From: Saccoglossus kowalevskii
Lineage: Eukaryota; Hemichordata; Enteropneusta; Harrimaniidae
Reading direction: 5' to 3'
Assembly (NCBI RefSeq): GCF_000003605.2
Contig: NW_003119936.1
Span: 2,422 to 66,421, forward strand
Length of the DNA stretch: 64,000 nt
A program made the translations under genes and the position numbers. Shown piece after piece: positions 22,688-36,329 of the stretch. Under the pieces are notes generated by a model, which was given only the letters and a program-made list of their open reading frames with translations, did no database searches and was not told the DNA's origin. Every line of letters begins with the position of its first letter. The stretch's first letter is position 1.

Positions 22688-23090
22688 GGCCAATAAAAAA
22701 AATTATGTTGCCCTCAAGTCAGAAAATTGAAAAATTGTGTCGGTCGGTCGGGTTTTTTTTTTTAAACTCGTGAAAACTAAGGGTATCGTAAACAGCCGAG
22801 GTATATGGGAATCAATCAAACGACATTAAACACAAAAATCAAAGTGTTTCCTTCAGTCTTTTGTATTTAAATACAGATCAACCCGAGGTTCAAAGTCACC
22901 ACTTATTCCCCCTGGGACCCTGAGGATCAAACAACGGTCCAGGATCGTTAATTTTTAGAGGAAACACTTTTTTACTGCTTAAAATGTTTTTAAATTTTGA
23001 GCCTATTAAAACAAAACAATAAAAAAACTGCGACCTGATATTTCATATTTTTCGGTCAGTCGCTGATGGCAACAAAACAATTTTTTGGCC
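22688..23090. mobile_element. Harbinger-like MITE with GGCCAA ends
   Basis: A 403-bp element starts GGCCAATAAAAAAAATTATG and ends with the imperfect inverse (...CAATTTTTTGGCC). Similarity between the arms extends ~60 bp inward, including TTGCC, TCA and GGTC blocks. It is flanked by TTA on both sides (22685-22687 and 23091-23093). GG-starting ends and a TTA duplication are characteristic of PIF/Harbinger. No transposase frame is present. Confidence 0.6.
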
Positions 23091-23093
23091 TTA

Positions 23094-24646
23094 ATGTTTT
23101 GTTTTTTGTTGTTGTTTTTTTGGAATAGTTCCTAATAAGAAACACTGACAAGCTTTTGATTTTGTTTTCTTTTCTTTTCTAGAAAGGGTATTTATCTTAT
23201 AATAGCTTGTTGCTGTACTAATACAATATATTGTTTTGAAATTACTGTTATAATATAACATATATACAATAGTTATTACATTGAAACGCCGGGGTTCTGA
23301 GATGGGGGGAAATGGTATTTAAATTATATAAAAAAATGGTGTGGCCAAGTTGTGTGTTTGGTTGTATTATATGATTGAAATAAAGTGAATTCAGTGTTTA
23401 TGATACAGGGAATTTCAAATAGGCAATAGCGTGTTTGCTATAGCAGCTTGTATAAACGTTTCAAAATAAATTAGCCCAATAATTAAACGAGTGTGTATAT
23501 TATCCCTGAAATATGCCCATACAGTCTTAATAATATGCAATCAATATCTACTGAATGCATCCCATATGTTTTTGTCCGAAAGATTTCTGCACACAAATAG
23601 AACGGTGAATATGGTCTCAGCTCTGAAGCGACTCAAATGGCTATTATTATACACAACTTTTGGAAATTTTGTGAGCATTGAATCTTGACAGGAACAATAT
23701 TATATGTCTTTATTTATAGGATGACAAACTAATAAATATGCATCCAGGTACTTTACAACAAGTTACTATTTGACTACTTGACCATAATGATTTTTTATTT
23801 AAAAAAAGGTTCAACCAAATATTATTAACATTGCCTCTTTGATTTATGGAAAATTATATTACCACGCACTTTGAATATGTATCACACATTCAAAATAAAT
23901 ACTTCCCGCAATAATAGAGAACTGCCAAATATTCTCCCGGTTTGTTGACATGCGCCCTTTACAACCATAAACTTATGTTAGCCCCCCCCCCCCCATCACA
24001 TTTCATCTGATCATGACTATGCAAACTGCCGTAATTTGAATAATAATAGTCAGCCATTCTTCACCGAGTGGAACGAGAATGCTCGTTGAAGAAAATCGAC
24101 GAGTTAACAGAATTTCCGAAAACGTAATTTTCTTTATATGCCAGAATATAAGAAAAGGTCAATGCGTATTAGAAGAAAAGCTGCATAACATGTGTATTTT
24201 AGCTCTTGTATTTATAGAAGCAATCAACCCACTCTTATTATACCAAATACGTTGCAAGGTGTGCTTTAACATTATCTCTTTACCGTTATATCTGTTTCCA
24301 CATACTTTGGGTTCACTTGTTATTTCTTCATACAATATCAACATTAAAAACACATCTATTGATTGTTCTTCCCCAGCGAATTATGTTCTGTAGCTTCTGT
24401 TACCAGTACAGAAAAGTATGGGTATGAGTATGGCTGAATGAAATAAGACATCCATTTTAAAATTACCACTCTGGACTAGCTGTGTTTCCCACTATTTCTT
24501 AATCACGTTGCAGATTATCCTCTGTTGATTGTTTATTTTTTGAGCGATGTTTCCCCGTGAAGCGCGTTTTGAATCAGATTCAAATATTAAAACGTGACTT
24601 CGTTTGTCCCATGAGGTATTACACCTCAATCAAAGTTTAATAAAAA
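23094..24646. other. Intergenic, no gene recognised
   Basis: Contains a 13-C run (23982-23994). Open frames here are short and unrecognised. Confidence 0.5.
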
Positions 24647-24816
24647 TACTGCGGTAAAGTCTTTCAGTTTTCGACATTGTGAAATACTTTTGTTTTTATG
24701 CAGAAAAATACAGCATTTTTACCAAGTAAAATCATATTTATTAAAGTTATTGTTTTTTTCTTCCACAAAACAATATAATTTCGCAATATCGAAAACGGAA
24801 AGTCTTTATCGTAGTG
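24647..24816. mobile_element. MITE, family B, short copy
   Basis: A 170-bp element with ends ACTGCGGTAAAGTCTTTCAG and, inverted, CACTACGATAAAGACTTTCC, running on through GTTTTCGA(C/T)ATTG(T/C)GAAAT. The arms and the TTTTTATGCAGAA...ATCATATTTATT core match the copy at 3851-4233. No clear target duplication is visible. Confidence 0.7.
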
Positions 24817-27800
24817 TTTACAAAATGCTGTCGTGTAAACGCAGCTGTCTGCAATAGATATTTCCGGCATACTGTGTCACCGTTATGATTCATACAAATG
24901 AAAAGATGATCTCATCACCAGCTTACACAGACGTATACTTTCCGGTCGTACCCTCTAGCTATGCAAGTACATGCATCGTGCCATGATACTAGTGTCTAAG
25001 ACCCCTATTGTGTCGACTTTATTACAATGGATTAAAATAAAATCACGATAAAAAAAATATTTTAGAAACGAAATCAAGTTGCTTAGTCACACTCACATTC
25101 TAAACCTATTGAACATATTAAAAATCGGAAAAAGCAAAAAAAAACAAACAACAAAAACAATCGGTTGTGTGAAATCCGTTAGTATTCATGTAGATTCAAC
25201 CAGTACTAATAGATCATCCACCGAACGTCACAACCCCGACGTGGTCGACGGTTGTTATCGCAAAAATAATTGTTTTTCTCCCGGGCCAATGAATCAAGAA
25301 TCATTTGGGTATCAGTACGTTATTTTAGAATGATTTTGATTTGGTTTCACGTGACACTTAGTCTAGCATTATCATATAGCATCAAAAAAGTATACCCCAG
25401 ATCACTCGTTTCGCTTGTGGTTAAAATAAAACATGGATAAGAAGAGGTTTGTGATAATTTAGATATTTGACGACGGATTATTACTATTGAGATGAAATTA
25501 TCACGTCTAGGGGTGAATTGTTAATAGGGTGAAGTGATGTTGAAAAAACATAACAAGAGTTGTCAGATCCATCTCAATGCTGGGAAAATAAGAGTATTCA
25601 AAGGCGTGTTTTGGAGCAATGGATTGACGAACAGGCAGAAAATAAAGAAATCTGAGAGGGTACGTGTTATTATTTATTTATTTTGGAAACTCAAATTTTA
25701 ACTAAAGGAATTAAACTAAATTAAATAGTCATGTTTGTTTATTTTGAACCTTAGAATTGACTACTGCCAGTGTTCAGATCGGGACGTTTAATTGTACTTA
25801 GCGTATGTTACTATGACAATCAACCAATTCGAGAAAAACAGTCGATATCGACTAAATGCATGGCCACAAGCAAATCGCTGTTTAATTGAAATAAAAATCA
25901 AGGAAAACAGAGAACTGTAAGACAGAACAAGAATCACTAGCGATGTAGTCGAACAACAGGCATTACGGCAGCGATTTTTGTTTCACCTCGATCAATACAG
26001 TATAACCCACGATGCACTATTCCCATTAGCGTGAGTATGTGGAAGTTCATAGCCAAGCGTACTGCGATCAAGAACAAGGTAAGAAATTACGTGACAAGAC
26101 CAACCTGATTTGCTGTCGATTTCCGGGTTCGGGTGCGTTTCATATAATAGATATATATATACAAGAAGATCGATACCCACTACACCACCGAGTGTAGTAG
26201 ACATACTCCCGATGGCAATGGGAAGTTCGAAGGATAATACTACAGTTCAATAAGTTTACAAACACCACGGCCAGTCACACAAAATCCATCAAAGGGGAAC
26301 TGCGTATAATGCCAAAACAGTACCATGATTTCACAACTTTCGAAATACGTTTGCTTTTATCGATAAATTATTGAAGTTCGAAGCATGAACAAATTCACAC
26401 AAAACGAGAAACTTTTACAAACTTTTTTTAACCATCAACAACCCGAATGTAGATCAATGGTTCCTCAAAAGCCCCACGCCATTTCATGCTGTTTCACTAC
26501 AGAATAAATCAACATATGATAGAAAATACGTCGACTTACCAATAGTCTTCCCAGGTAAGAACAACAAACACAGCGAAGCAAAACAACGCGACCTTGATTT
26601 CAGCAGTTGCAACTGAAAACAGCTCCCCCGCGAAGTTAACAAAAATCGCTTGCGAACGGGAAATATTTACTGGTGTACAGTGGACATGGATACTTGAAAG
26701 AACAGCCCTTAGAACACAAAGCCTAAACTATCAGAAATTCGTAACACATGATTCGATTGATAATATAACAAAATAACTCGGCATTTGAAAATTCAGTCTA
26801 TCAAAAAAGTATAAAAAACATTTTCATTTTTATTATATAAATACATTTTGAAAAGAAACATGATTCATAAACATAAATCTATTTGAATACAATCTCACTA
26901 CAATTAATGGCGTTTTTTCACAGCAAAAACTCTTGGAATCATGCACACGTGTGAGTACTTCGGTGACACATTTTATAGCTACGCTAATTTTTTGTCATTT
27001 TAAGCCTTTTAGATAATCCGCCGAACTTCCTCTCTTACCTTGACCATTTGCCGGCATCACATAGAATTGTGTACGTTCCCGGCGTCCGCGTTCAGTAAAT
27101 CTGTATAGGAAACCTCTTACTGTAATCGGAACATTACAGTTGTATTTAAAAAAAACAATTGAAAGTTTTTCCGTGCTCGACCACCGTCCCTCCGTTGAGG
27201 GGCGGTGGCTCGACATAACTCTTCTACAGTCCTTTGGGCGTAACCCCGGAGTAAAACCCTTGTCCACAGGGCCCAAATTAACAGGAAGTAAAACACAGTA
27301 TTGGAAGAGCTGTTCCATGTATTGACCAATCGTACGAAAACTCACAAACACCAGCAAAATATTTGTTGTTGTACCCAACAATGGAGCTTAGCACTAAACA
27401 CAAAGGAACGTTTATAGGATTAAAGAAGAATTTAAATCGTGTTATAATCCAAATCCTTCGAAGTGTTCTGAGCAGAAATTGTCATATGGCCCTTCGCGAG
27501 CCATGCGTTTGTTGTGAGTGTACTGCCCTCATCGACCAATTTTTCATTTAACATTTCAGATTTAACAGCACGTCTTGCTAGTGATAAAAATTGTAAGGGA
27601 CAACATCAAAAGTTCAATGTAGGATAAAAAACTTAATTCCTTAAGTTTCCCCACCCCCACCCCCACTGAAACTTAATTGATAAATATTGATCATATTATC
27701 AGACTACATTCATCATTAAATACAAATTGAGAATCGGACAGTAGTATGGCACTATATACTATAGCAGTTAATTTGACCATGGAGGTACTCAGACCAAACC

Positions 27801-28151
27801 ATTTTCTTCATTTTTTTCATTTTCTGTTATTTTTGTCCATGATTGAATAAAAAAAACGAACTACAAATACTCCAAGATTTTTTTGACTTTTTGTAGGATG
27901 GGATTTTGGATGGGATTTTTTTGAGGTCAAAATCCCCCACCCCAAACTAAAGCAAATAAGAGTTTTATCCACCATCGATCTTTTGACGTCGTCAATTTAC
28001 AAATAAACATTTTCATGCTCGCAACTAAAAGTATGCAACATAAAGATAGTTTATGAAGAAAGCATAGTCAATAACACCGTTATGACACCGCCATCTGCCA
28101 TGTTGCTGTCGTAAGAGCACGATACATTCAAATTCACTTTTAACCCTTTAA
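24817..28151. other. Intergenic, no gene recognised
   Basis: Includes a GC-rich hairpin at 27175-27214 inside a 128-codon minus-strand open frame (26995-27381) that matches no family known to me. No splice-supported coding exon was identified. Confidence 0.5.
27175..27214. other. GC-rich imperfect palindrome
   Basis: CCACCGTCCCTC and GAGGGGCGGTGG face each other across a 4-nt loop (CGTT). Pairing could continue into gctcga/tcgac with a bulge. It stands out in AT-rich surroundings. It could be a hairpin RNA, a small foldback remnant or chance. Confidence 0.5.
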
Positions 28152-28308
28152 AGCGGGGGAGACATCACCTGCGCATGCGTCAGATGGCCATAGTGTGTCA
28201 TTGTTTACAAACAAGCGTCTACCCATGAGACTTTGCGTTTTTAGCATGTGTTGTTATCGTCGTTTGGGACCCAATTCCCTCGCGTGCGCAGGTGACAACC
28301 CTCCCGCT
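28152..28308 (-). mobile_element. TTAA-flanked MITE, family A, copy 3
   Basis: A 157-bp element between TTAA at 28148-28151 and 28309-28312, inverted relative to copies 1 and 2. Its ends are AGCGGGGGAGACATCACCTG and, on the other strand, AGCGGGAGGGTTGTCACCTG. It has no expanded C run and is not embedded in the 820-bp repeat, so it gives an independent view of the element's ends. Confidence 0.8.
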
Positions 28309-31300
28309 TTAAGGAACTGCATCACGATATAATTGGTCCACAGTCAGACACTACTTGCATGCCATGTGACTATATTGGCTGTCACTTCACGCTTATCCTC
28401 CTATTTGGTATGTGTTAGCGCCCTCATACGGCTCAATAAAAGAATGCATTACGTATCATCTAGGTAGTTTTATGCAAGCTCTTAGCATGTCTGGGACCGT
28501 AAGCACATGAAACACGATATGGCCGCGTCTTAGTTACATCAAAGACTGTACGATAATGCGTGAATTTAAATTATCAGTTGTGTTTTTTTTTTCAGTAGAA
28601 ACTGTGCAGTATTGACAGTCATTACAAAATAGTGACACTATCGATTCAGACACTACTGGTGAAAGGGTCAATGTCCGAAACATCTGGTTAAATTGAATAA
28701 TTACAAATGACTACAATTACGTTCTACATTTGATTACATTCTAGACAGTATACAACGTGTACATAATAGAGAATAATACATCACACAGGAATGCTACGCT
28801 GCGTCATGTCAAATCTCGGCAGTGGAGTGAAAAAGCAATTACTATACAGCAGCCTGTTGAGAAAACAAAATGGCGCCTGTATTTCCCGGCTTAGTAACAT
28901 GTTTACTTCTTCAGGCCTTGAATTATTATATTGATATCAATTATTATTTTTGAAAAATAATGGTGAGTACTGGGTGTTAAATACAATTCAATTCAAGGAT
29001 GTGACATTCGTATGGATTATTTTGTTCGTGCAGGTGACTGCCCGTCTTTAATTCAATACTCGTATATCGATTGCAGTTGTATTATTGATGTACTAACGCA
29101 TGTGACAACTAGGTTTGTATGAACGAAATAAACACTGCGATTTTCTTTATGGCTATTGTCCTACGTGGAAAAGTCGTTATTAAGTCTAATACACGAAACA
29201 GCTGCCGTACATCATTACATGTCATGAATTAATACCTCGGCTCTGAGTTTAGCTGTATGGCTTTGTCTACTGAGTTTAAACGATGTATTCCGCTGTTTCG
29301 GAGTCTGGTAAACATCAAAGACCTGCCATGAATGATACGCATAGATAGACACATGAATACATGCTACTTATTTTACTCTTCAGTACAGAGAAAGCGCGTT
29401 ATTCACCCTTCAGTCCCTCTAGCGACAAATCTCTCCTTTGACGTAAAGGGGTGAAACGAAACCTGACCAATCTCGTTTTGTTCAGTAGTGGTCCGCCAAA
29501 GAAGATTATGTTTATAGATTTTAATATATTCTAGACCACATGGCAACACAAGAAAATGAATTACAGTTGTCGATTTGAATGACATTGCCTTCGATCAATA
29601 TTAATACGTCATTTTGACGGCACTGGAGCGTCCCTCCACTAGAGGGCGCAATGTATAGGAATTGTGGAATGCAGACCACTATTCTGTTTCATGTATTACA
29701 AAAGAGTTATGGAATAGCTATATCTATCTATAAATATCTAGCTCTAAAATCCGAAGTATGTGCATCAATAAAAGAAAAATCACACTTCATAAAAAATAAT
29801 ATAGAAAATAATAATACTAATAATGGATAATAATTTTCTGGCTCACAACAGCTGAATACGACAACCCAAATATAACAATATACTCCCACATGGACGAACC
29901 TGAGTTACCGACAAAATACAGGTTTCACACAACAATTGGACTCCCATATACGATAATGTAAACACTTGAAAAGCAGGGAAATGTTACACACAGGGCAAGT
30001 ATCAAAATTAAAAAAAAGAGTGGTTTGTTTATTTTGAGTTGCTGTTATCCCAAAAAGGATTCTATTCAACCACACAGTGCCTACAATATTTGAACGATTT
30101 TACCCAGCAGAAATATGCACGCAAAGCTCTGAAGATTCTGATACTAATGCGATTTCAAGGGGGAGATTAGAATCGCATGTACATATGTGACCCGCGATTG
30201 TTCGAGATATAACGAAGGTTTAATAAATTATCTTGAATTTACACAGTATTGTAAAAAAAGAAGGCACCCTGAGTGTGTAAATCTCCGCAATTGATACAAT
30301 CTACACATCTTCTCTAATATCTCTGCATTATTGCATATATTGATTATTCTCACATAATAAGCTTCTAATTTCTTTCGAAAAAAGACCAAATTGAATCCCG
30401 AATAGGTTTTGGGATCAGAGGATGATCCTATCTTCAATGGTGAAGAATCGTTTAGAAAATTGTCTCCAAAGCAAGCGAATAATTTTTTTTTTAATTTAGT
30501 CTTTAGGCTATAATAGTCATCGACAAATTTGGCTGCCATATCTACAAGATCAAAATCTTGTTCAACCTCGCTCTTACTGATTGGTACACTTTCTGTCATG
30601 AGAATCCATCTATACGTATTTCATAAGTTATAAATATTTGATCATTCCTGAAATTGCGTTTTTTCTCTGGCATGCATATGCAGATTCACACCTTTGGCCA
30701 AATATTTTCGATATGGTTGTTTCCATAACAACCGTACGCACATCTCTGCCAGCATATAATGAGTTCGTTCTTGTATCAAGAACATCACTTCCTTCCCGTA
30801 AAATTTTGATTCATAAATGACAAATCATTTCCAAAATTGTTGTATCCTCAGTATCTGTACGCCTGTATGTTGTTTACCGCATTTCAGAGTATAGCGGTAA
30901 ACTACCGTGTATTCATGATAGCAAACAAACAAGACTATGCCATGTAGGTTCTCCAGGGGTATTTAAGTGTGGGACAGAATTGTGGAATACCAGTCTAGGC
31001 CAGTCTCACCACACTGCAGTTTTCAGATTAATTTATTTATAATTATTTTATTTTGCTGTTGCCACAAAGGACACGCTTGGCACGCCCTACTTTGCAACGT
31101 GTACAGGCTTTCAGGGATTGTTTTGTCCAAATTTCTTAAGGAAAGAGATGTTCATGCTTGTCTTTTTGGGCGGGGCGGCGTGCTAGTAACAGGGGTGTTA
31201 TTTTGTTATTTATATTTTTGATTGCATCTTTTATTTGTTGTTATTTTTGTCAGTAGTTATTTCTTTCCCTAGTAATGTTGCTGTGGCCGTGCGCAAGTGT

Positions 31301-31508
31301 TTTTCACAACCCATGTCGGCTTTTCGAGGATGTAGAATCCTAATTCAGGATGATTTGTTAATATAGTTTAACTTTCAAGCAGTAAATTTACACACTACAT
31401 GCAATGCAATGGCAGCCATTTTAGTCTGCTTTTATTGGGTATTTGTAATTAAATGGTTCGCTGGATTGACTGCATATACGTGGCCGCACCTGGCATGAAC
31501 CTTACCTT
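28309..31508. other. Mostly non-coding; one unrecognised open frame
   Basis: Apart from the 30228-30599 open frame (listed separately) no gene, RNA or repeat was identified. Confidence 0.5.
30228..30599 (-). CDS. Unrecognised 123-codon open frame
   Basis: Begins with ATG (MTESVPISKSEVEQDFDLVD) and has a balanced, soluble-protein-like composition, with a Lys-rich stretch (KTKLKKKLFACF) that depends on a ten-A run, and RKKLEAYYVRIINICNNAE later. No family is recognised. It could be a real exon of an unseen gene, a fragment of an old transposase, or chance. A promoter, splice sites and a polyadenylation signal could not be assigned. Confidence 0.22.
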   Translation of the reverse strand: MTESVPISKSEVEQDFDLVDMAAKFVDDYYSLKTKLKKKLFACFGDNFLNDSSPLKIGSSSDPKTYSGFNLVFFRKKLEAYYVRIINICNNAEILEKMCRLYQLRRFTHSGCLLFLQYCVNSR

Positions 31509-31515
31509 ATGTAAC

Positions 31516-32148
31516 CATAGACCTTAGAAAACAGGGACATGCTACTGTGGGTATCCCTTTCACGTAACCTTAGTTATAATCCTTTACCCAATTAACACCT
31601 TAGGTAAACTGACAATAAAGTTATGTCAACACCACTGTTACATCCTCTACTGTTCCATAAGCCAAACAACTTTGTGGTTGGAATATAATCAGACAAATTA
31701 CATTTAATTCAAACTGAATAGCCAGGCCCATTCTATCGATACGAGTGAAACTAAAAATTGCAAAGTTAACAGTTTTGATTTTACTATGAAAACAGGAAAG
31801 GGAAACAAAAAATGGTCAGTTTTCTCTACAAGAAAACAAAACTGCCAAAACGTAAACAATGACCTGTCAAAATTTGTGTCAATATAACAAGTGAATTTTT
31901 CATCATATTTAGAACAGATATAGCATAGTGCATCCATTATACACTCACAAATGGGATAATTGGCACAGCATAACTTATCAAACATATAAAAAAGCGTAGA
32001 AACGTAAACTAAAACTGTTTCGGATGTATAGGTATATGCATTAATGGTAATGTCTATACAGAAGATCATAACCCACGGTGCACACAGGAAACTAGATTTA
32101 CCTTTGTCTCAGCCAGAAGTTGCATGTCCCTGTTTTCTAAGGTCTATG
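31516..32148. mobile_element. Non-autonomous DNA transposon with 27-bp perfect terminal inverted repeats
   Basis: The two ends are perfect inverted copies over 27 bp, starting CATAGACCTTAGAAAACAGG. They are flanked by a direct repeat ATGTAAC (31509-31515 and 32149-32155). The 633-bp interior holds a 121-codon minus-strand open frame (31704-32069) that resembles no transposase. Target-site length (7, possibly 8) and CA-starting ends point to hAT or P-type elements. The perfect ends suggest a fairly recent insertion. Confidence 0.85.
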
Positions 32149-32155
32149 ATGTAAC

Positions 32156-35100
32156 TATGTGTTGTAAATCTTTGAATATGGTGAGTCTTTATTAAACTAA
32201 TGTTTTGAATTATTCTGCTAGCAGACAAACAAACCAGTGCTACTGAAAATGTAAACTCCTTGACGGCGTTATATATTAGTTTCATTCCAATTAAAACAAA
32301 TATTCGTCAAAATAGTTTAAAGTAATATAGGCTAATATGAAGCATGCATTTTCAATAAAGTTAGGTTTATTATGGAATCAATGATTCTAGGAAATTGTAT
32401 TTAAATATTTGCGTCTTACGAAATTATAATATGACAATAATCGATTCAACATTGGGCAATTGCATTGGGCAATTAGAATATTATTTCCTGCAGTGTTTCC
32501 ATACGAATGCCTTATAGATGCAGATATTTAAGTACAAAACGTCGCCAATTTTAAATGAATTGGTTATACGATACACTTTGAAACTGACGATGTATATGAA
32601 CATGGTATTGATAATTCAACTTGATTTATCAAGGGTATGGTAATTCAACTAATGAATTTCTCTGAAGAAGCCTACCATCAAACTAACACAGAATAATCCC
32701 AAGATCGGGGATGAAACATTTATTGAGATTATTAATTGTTTTTTTCTTTATTATTAAACGATTTTCTTTACAAACACAGCTCTATAAACATAATGAGATT
32801 AACACAATGGCATAAGATTACATGAAGTAGAGCTAAATGTATTGCATGTATCAAGTTTAAACGAAATTCTATTCCAATAACTGGAGAAAAACTACTTATC
32901 CGACTTGACCTTTTTTCATCTATTTTTAATGGCTCAATGAAGCACGTTAATCAATGCAGCCACTGGAAATCCCAATATGACCCATTTAATTGCATCGTCG
33001 CGTACTAACAATTCAAATATTCTCAGTGTTACCTCGGCTCTTACCTACTATGTTTTTCTTTGAAAAGACAGATTAGGTATACTCAGAAAACACATAATTG
33101 GACTACGTAATTCAATCATACGATATAAATATACGATAACGTGAGGGTATTGTGAAAGTACAAGGCAGCGCGTTTGTTATTTCATATTAATGGGAAATGA
33201 TTGAGAAGACTTATTCAGTATTAATTTTATATGTCACTCATTCTACTTGTAAAGATACAAACAAGCTATTAAGTCACCATTCCAGGTTGTTCTATCAGTC
33301 ATTTGTGTAAATTCCCCACGCTTATTATCGATTGAGTCGAAAAAGAGGGCTGCAAAATCTTCCTTAATGACATGCCGCAATTATTACCCTAGCACCCCTG
33401 GTATTGTTTATCATCAGAGCGTCATCTGATAATAATTATCACCTTGGAATCCCTGGTAACAATTGGCACGTTAGCTCCCCTGGTACCGGCAATTTATTCA
33501 ATCGCCACTGTGAGATTGTTGTAGTACTCGTTTTGAAATACGTCACAGTTATGAAATCAATGAAAGAAAAATTGATGTGTGGTACATGTATCGCTTTATT
33601 TGAACGGGTAATGGAGAACAGTGTGACAGACAGGAATGGAATATTATTGTAATTACGCTATGATGCCCACGCAGTTAGGTAGCGAAAACAAAATTGCGTC
33701 ATCGCAATTCAATGTAATGGCACTGTTAAATAACAATCGCTGAATACAAACATAGTACTACTGTGTTGGAATTCTATCTATGCAATTTACAATTGATTAT
33801 CTCTTTTTTTTATAAAACACTATTTTAACAACACATACTTCTTAGAAATATGCCTACAGCAATTTTGATTAAATTGTTAACCCCTGTATAATGAATGTAG
33901 GCCAAAGTCAGCCATACTGTCTAGAATCAGTGTAAAGACAACACCTCTGAAGACAGGTCCTGCATATTTCTCTATCACGAGGTCTAGCAATTTACAACCA
34001 TGAATATGATAGTCCTTATCGTATGCTAAATTTATAATGTTGATTACTTGAAGGTGCTCAAGATTTCCTTGTAAATCTAATTAGATTCGATTGCCGACAA
34101 GAACTCGATAAACTCTATCATGGATAAACTCATGTTATTATAACTGTTACCATGTAAGGTAGAAGGACTAAGATAAATTAACTACTAACTTTTTGATATG
34201 TTTTTAAGCAGGTTTTCCGTATTTATATTATACACTTCATCAGATACACAGTTAACAACTTCGATTTGAATCATTCATCCTTGGCGAAGACCTTTAACCT
34301 TCAGATTATTAATCGACTGGAATAGTGTTTAATAGTAGTACGCACACCCCCGAGTATATCATTACATTTAAGTTTATTGTTATGATTACACTAGTCGTTA
34401 TTCTATCAGATTGTTCAGTAAGATAAACCTCTTCAACACCTGAATACCATACGCAGTGGGAAATACCCCCAAAGAGATTCAAATAAGAACGCCCTGGGAA
34501 ATTAAGCTTGTCGGTACTTTGCAATGTGATATATATTGATACTCGCTATTCAATACAACTAGTAATATTCATCAAAACGATTTATTTATTTTTTATTCAC
34601 AATTCAGTGCGATCTAATATAGGGTTCATCTTATGTCCGCAACATGTAGTACATGTATGTTTACCGAAGTCATCACTTTGCACATTTAGTATTGTATTGC
34701 ACATTGATGTATTGTGCATTTATACATAAATGAGACAATGTTTACTTCCAAAAAACATTATCGAGTGTACGTACTGCCCATATCCATCATCGTATGACAT
34801 ACTGAGTAACGCCAACGCAATGACTCTGCAATCAATAATACATTTTATTTACCAGTATAATTCACTCCTTAATTTGACACAATTCAAAGTTTCCAACAAA
34901 TTATTTCTATACTAAGTCTGGCCAGAACATATTACTATTTTCTGGCTCTACTATTTGCGAATTACAATAATTCAATATATGTACTGTAATGCATGTACTA
35001 CAGTAACTTTCAACTGAATTATATTGACGAGCATTTAGGTCATTCGTCTCAATTTATTTGCGCGATATTGTTTAGCCTCCAAAGTTCTCCTGTTACAACG

Positions 35101-36329
35101 GATTGATTATATGTTTTCATGATTCAATTTCAATGAGAATCAGTGCGCCAGCTGTTGAACTTTCTACTATGTGCATTTAGCACTAATAATATCACAATAA
35201 GAAAATAGCAGCATCAAAAGTTGCGCATCACCAAGCACTGTCGCATTTCACACGTTGATTTCATAACTACTGCTAGGATCAGTGATTTTATCGAGATGCC
35301 TGTCAACAATACATTAGCTGAACAATGTAGCCACCCAACTATTGATCGCACCTAATTTGCAAACATCCAATTGACTTCATAATTGGTTACTGTAAATCCC
35401 GTGGATAATGTGGTTTCTACTAGTAACTAGGGGAATTACAAGGTTTTTAAAATACGACCTTTGTATTATTAATCTTCTACGTAGTCGTTGCCATGGAGAC
35501 GTTCATTAGCCTTTGGAAATTAGATTACATCTTGCTTATTTTGCATTCAAATAAAACAGAAGGGAATTGCACTAAATGAGACGCATTCTTGTAGTTTTGA
35601 GTAGTGGCACAAATGTTACTCTCGTGCTTCCTCTCTAGGCAAAATAACATAGACTCAAGCGTCATACATTTCCCAACGGAAGGTCGATTTATTTCCCTCT
35701 TGTTGTGCAGTGAATTCCTCTCGATTGCTTTTTAGACTTCATTTGGGGATTGCATATGATTCGATTTTTCTATAACACATATCGATCTATAACACACGAC
35801 ATTGCTAGAAATCTGAATTACCCTAAGTCGGCAATCACCCCTTAAAAAATCCATGTTGTTTACGAGTAAACAGTTGTCTGAATACCCTTCATTGTTTAGA
35901 GAAGGTTTATTGAGATAATATTTGTACATAGTCTACACCACGAGTTGCCAAGATACAGGAGACCGTTAATGTACAAGGCTAAATGATAGTTTAGTTTTAT
36001 TAACACTCAAATACCGGCTCGGCGTCTATCAGACTAAATAGTCCAAACCGATGGGTCGAACATTTTTCAGCCCTGAAACAAAAGGCTACCATCACCGATT
36101 TCGCTGATGTTTTGCAGATCCCTTGAATTGTTGGCTACTCCCAGCAAAGACACAACATACTAGTATTTATTCAATCATTGACAATTATAACGTATATATT
36201 TCCCCCATGACATGTGCTCAATATTATGAACAATTTATACCAATTAACATTAGGAACAATTATTCTACTCTGTTTTAACTTGCAATAAGAGGTTCAGTAA
36301 TTGATTCGTTTTATAGTGTTTTTATGCCA
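32156..36329. other. Intergenic, no gene recognised
   Basis: AT-rich with only short, unrecognised open frames. A small duplication cattgggcaatt at 32453/32464 is the only repeat noted. Confidence 0.5.

Noticed and set aside
26995-27381. Minus-strand 128-codon gene around the GC-rich hairpin
   Set aside because: The frame spans the palindrome, overlaps other open frames and has no domain or splice support.
31704-32069. Host gene of 121 codons
   Set aside because: It lies wholly inside the transposon with perfect inverted ends and has no recognisable domain.
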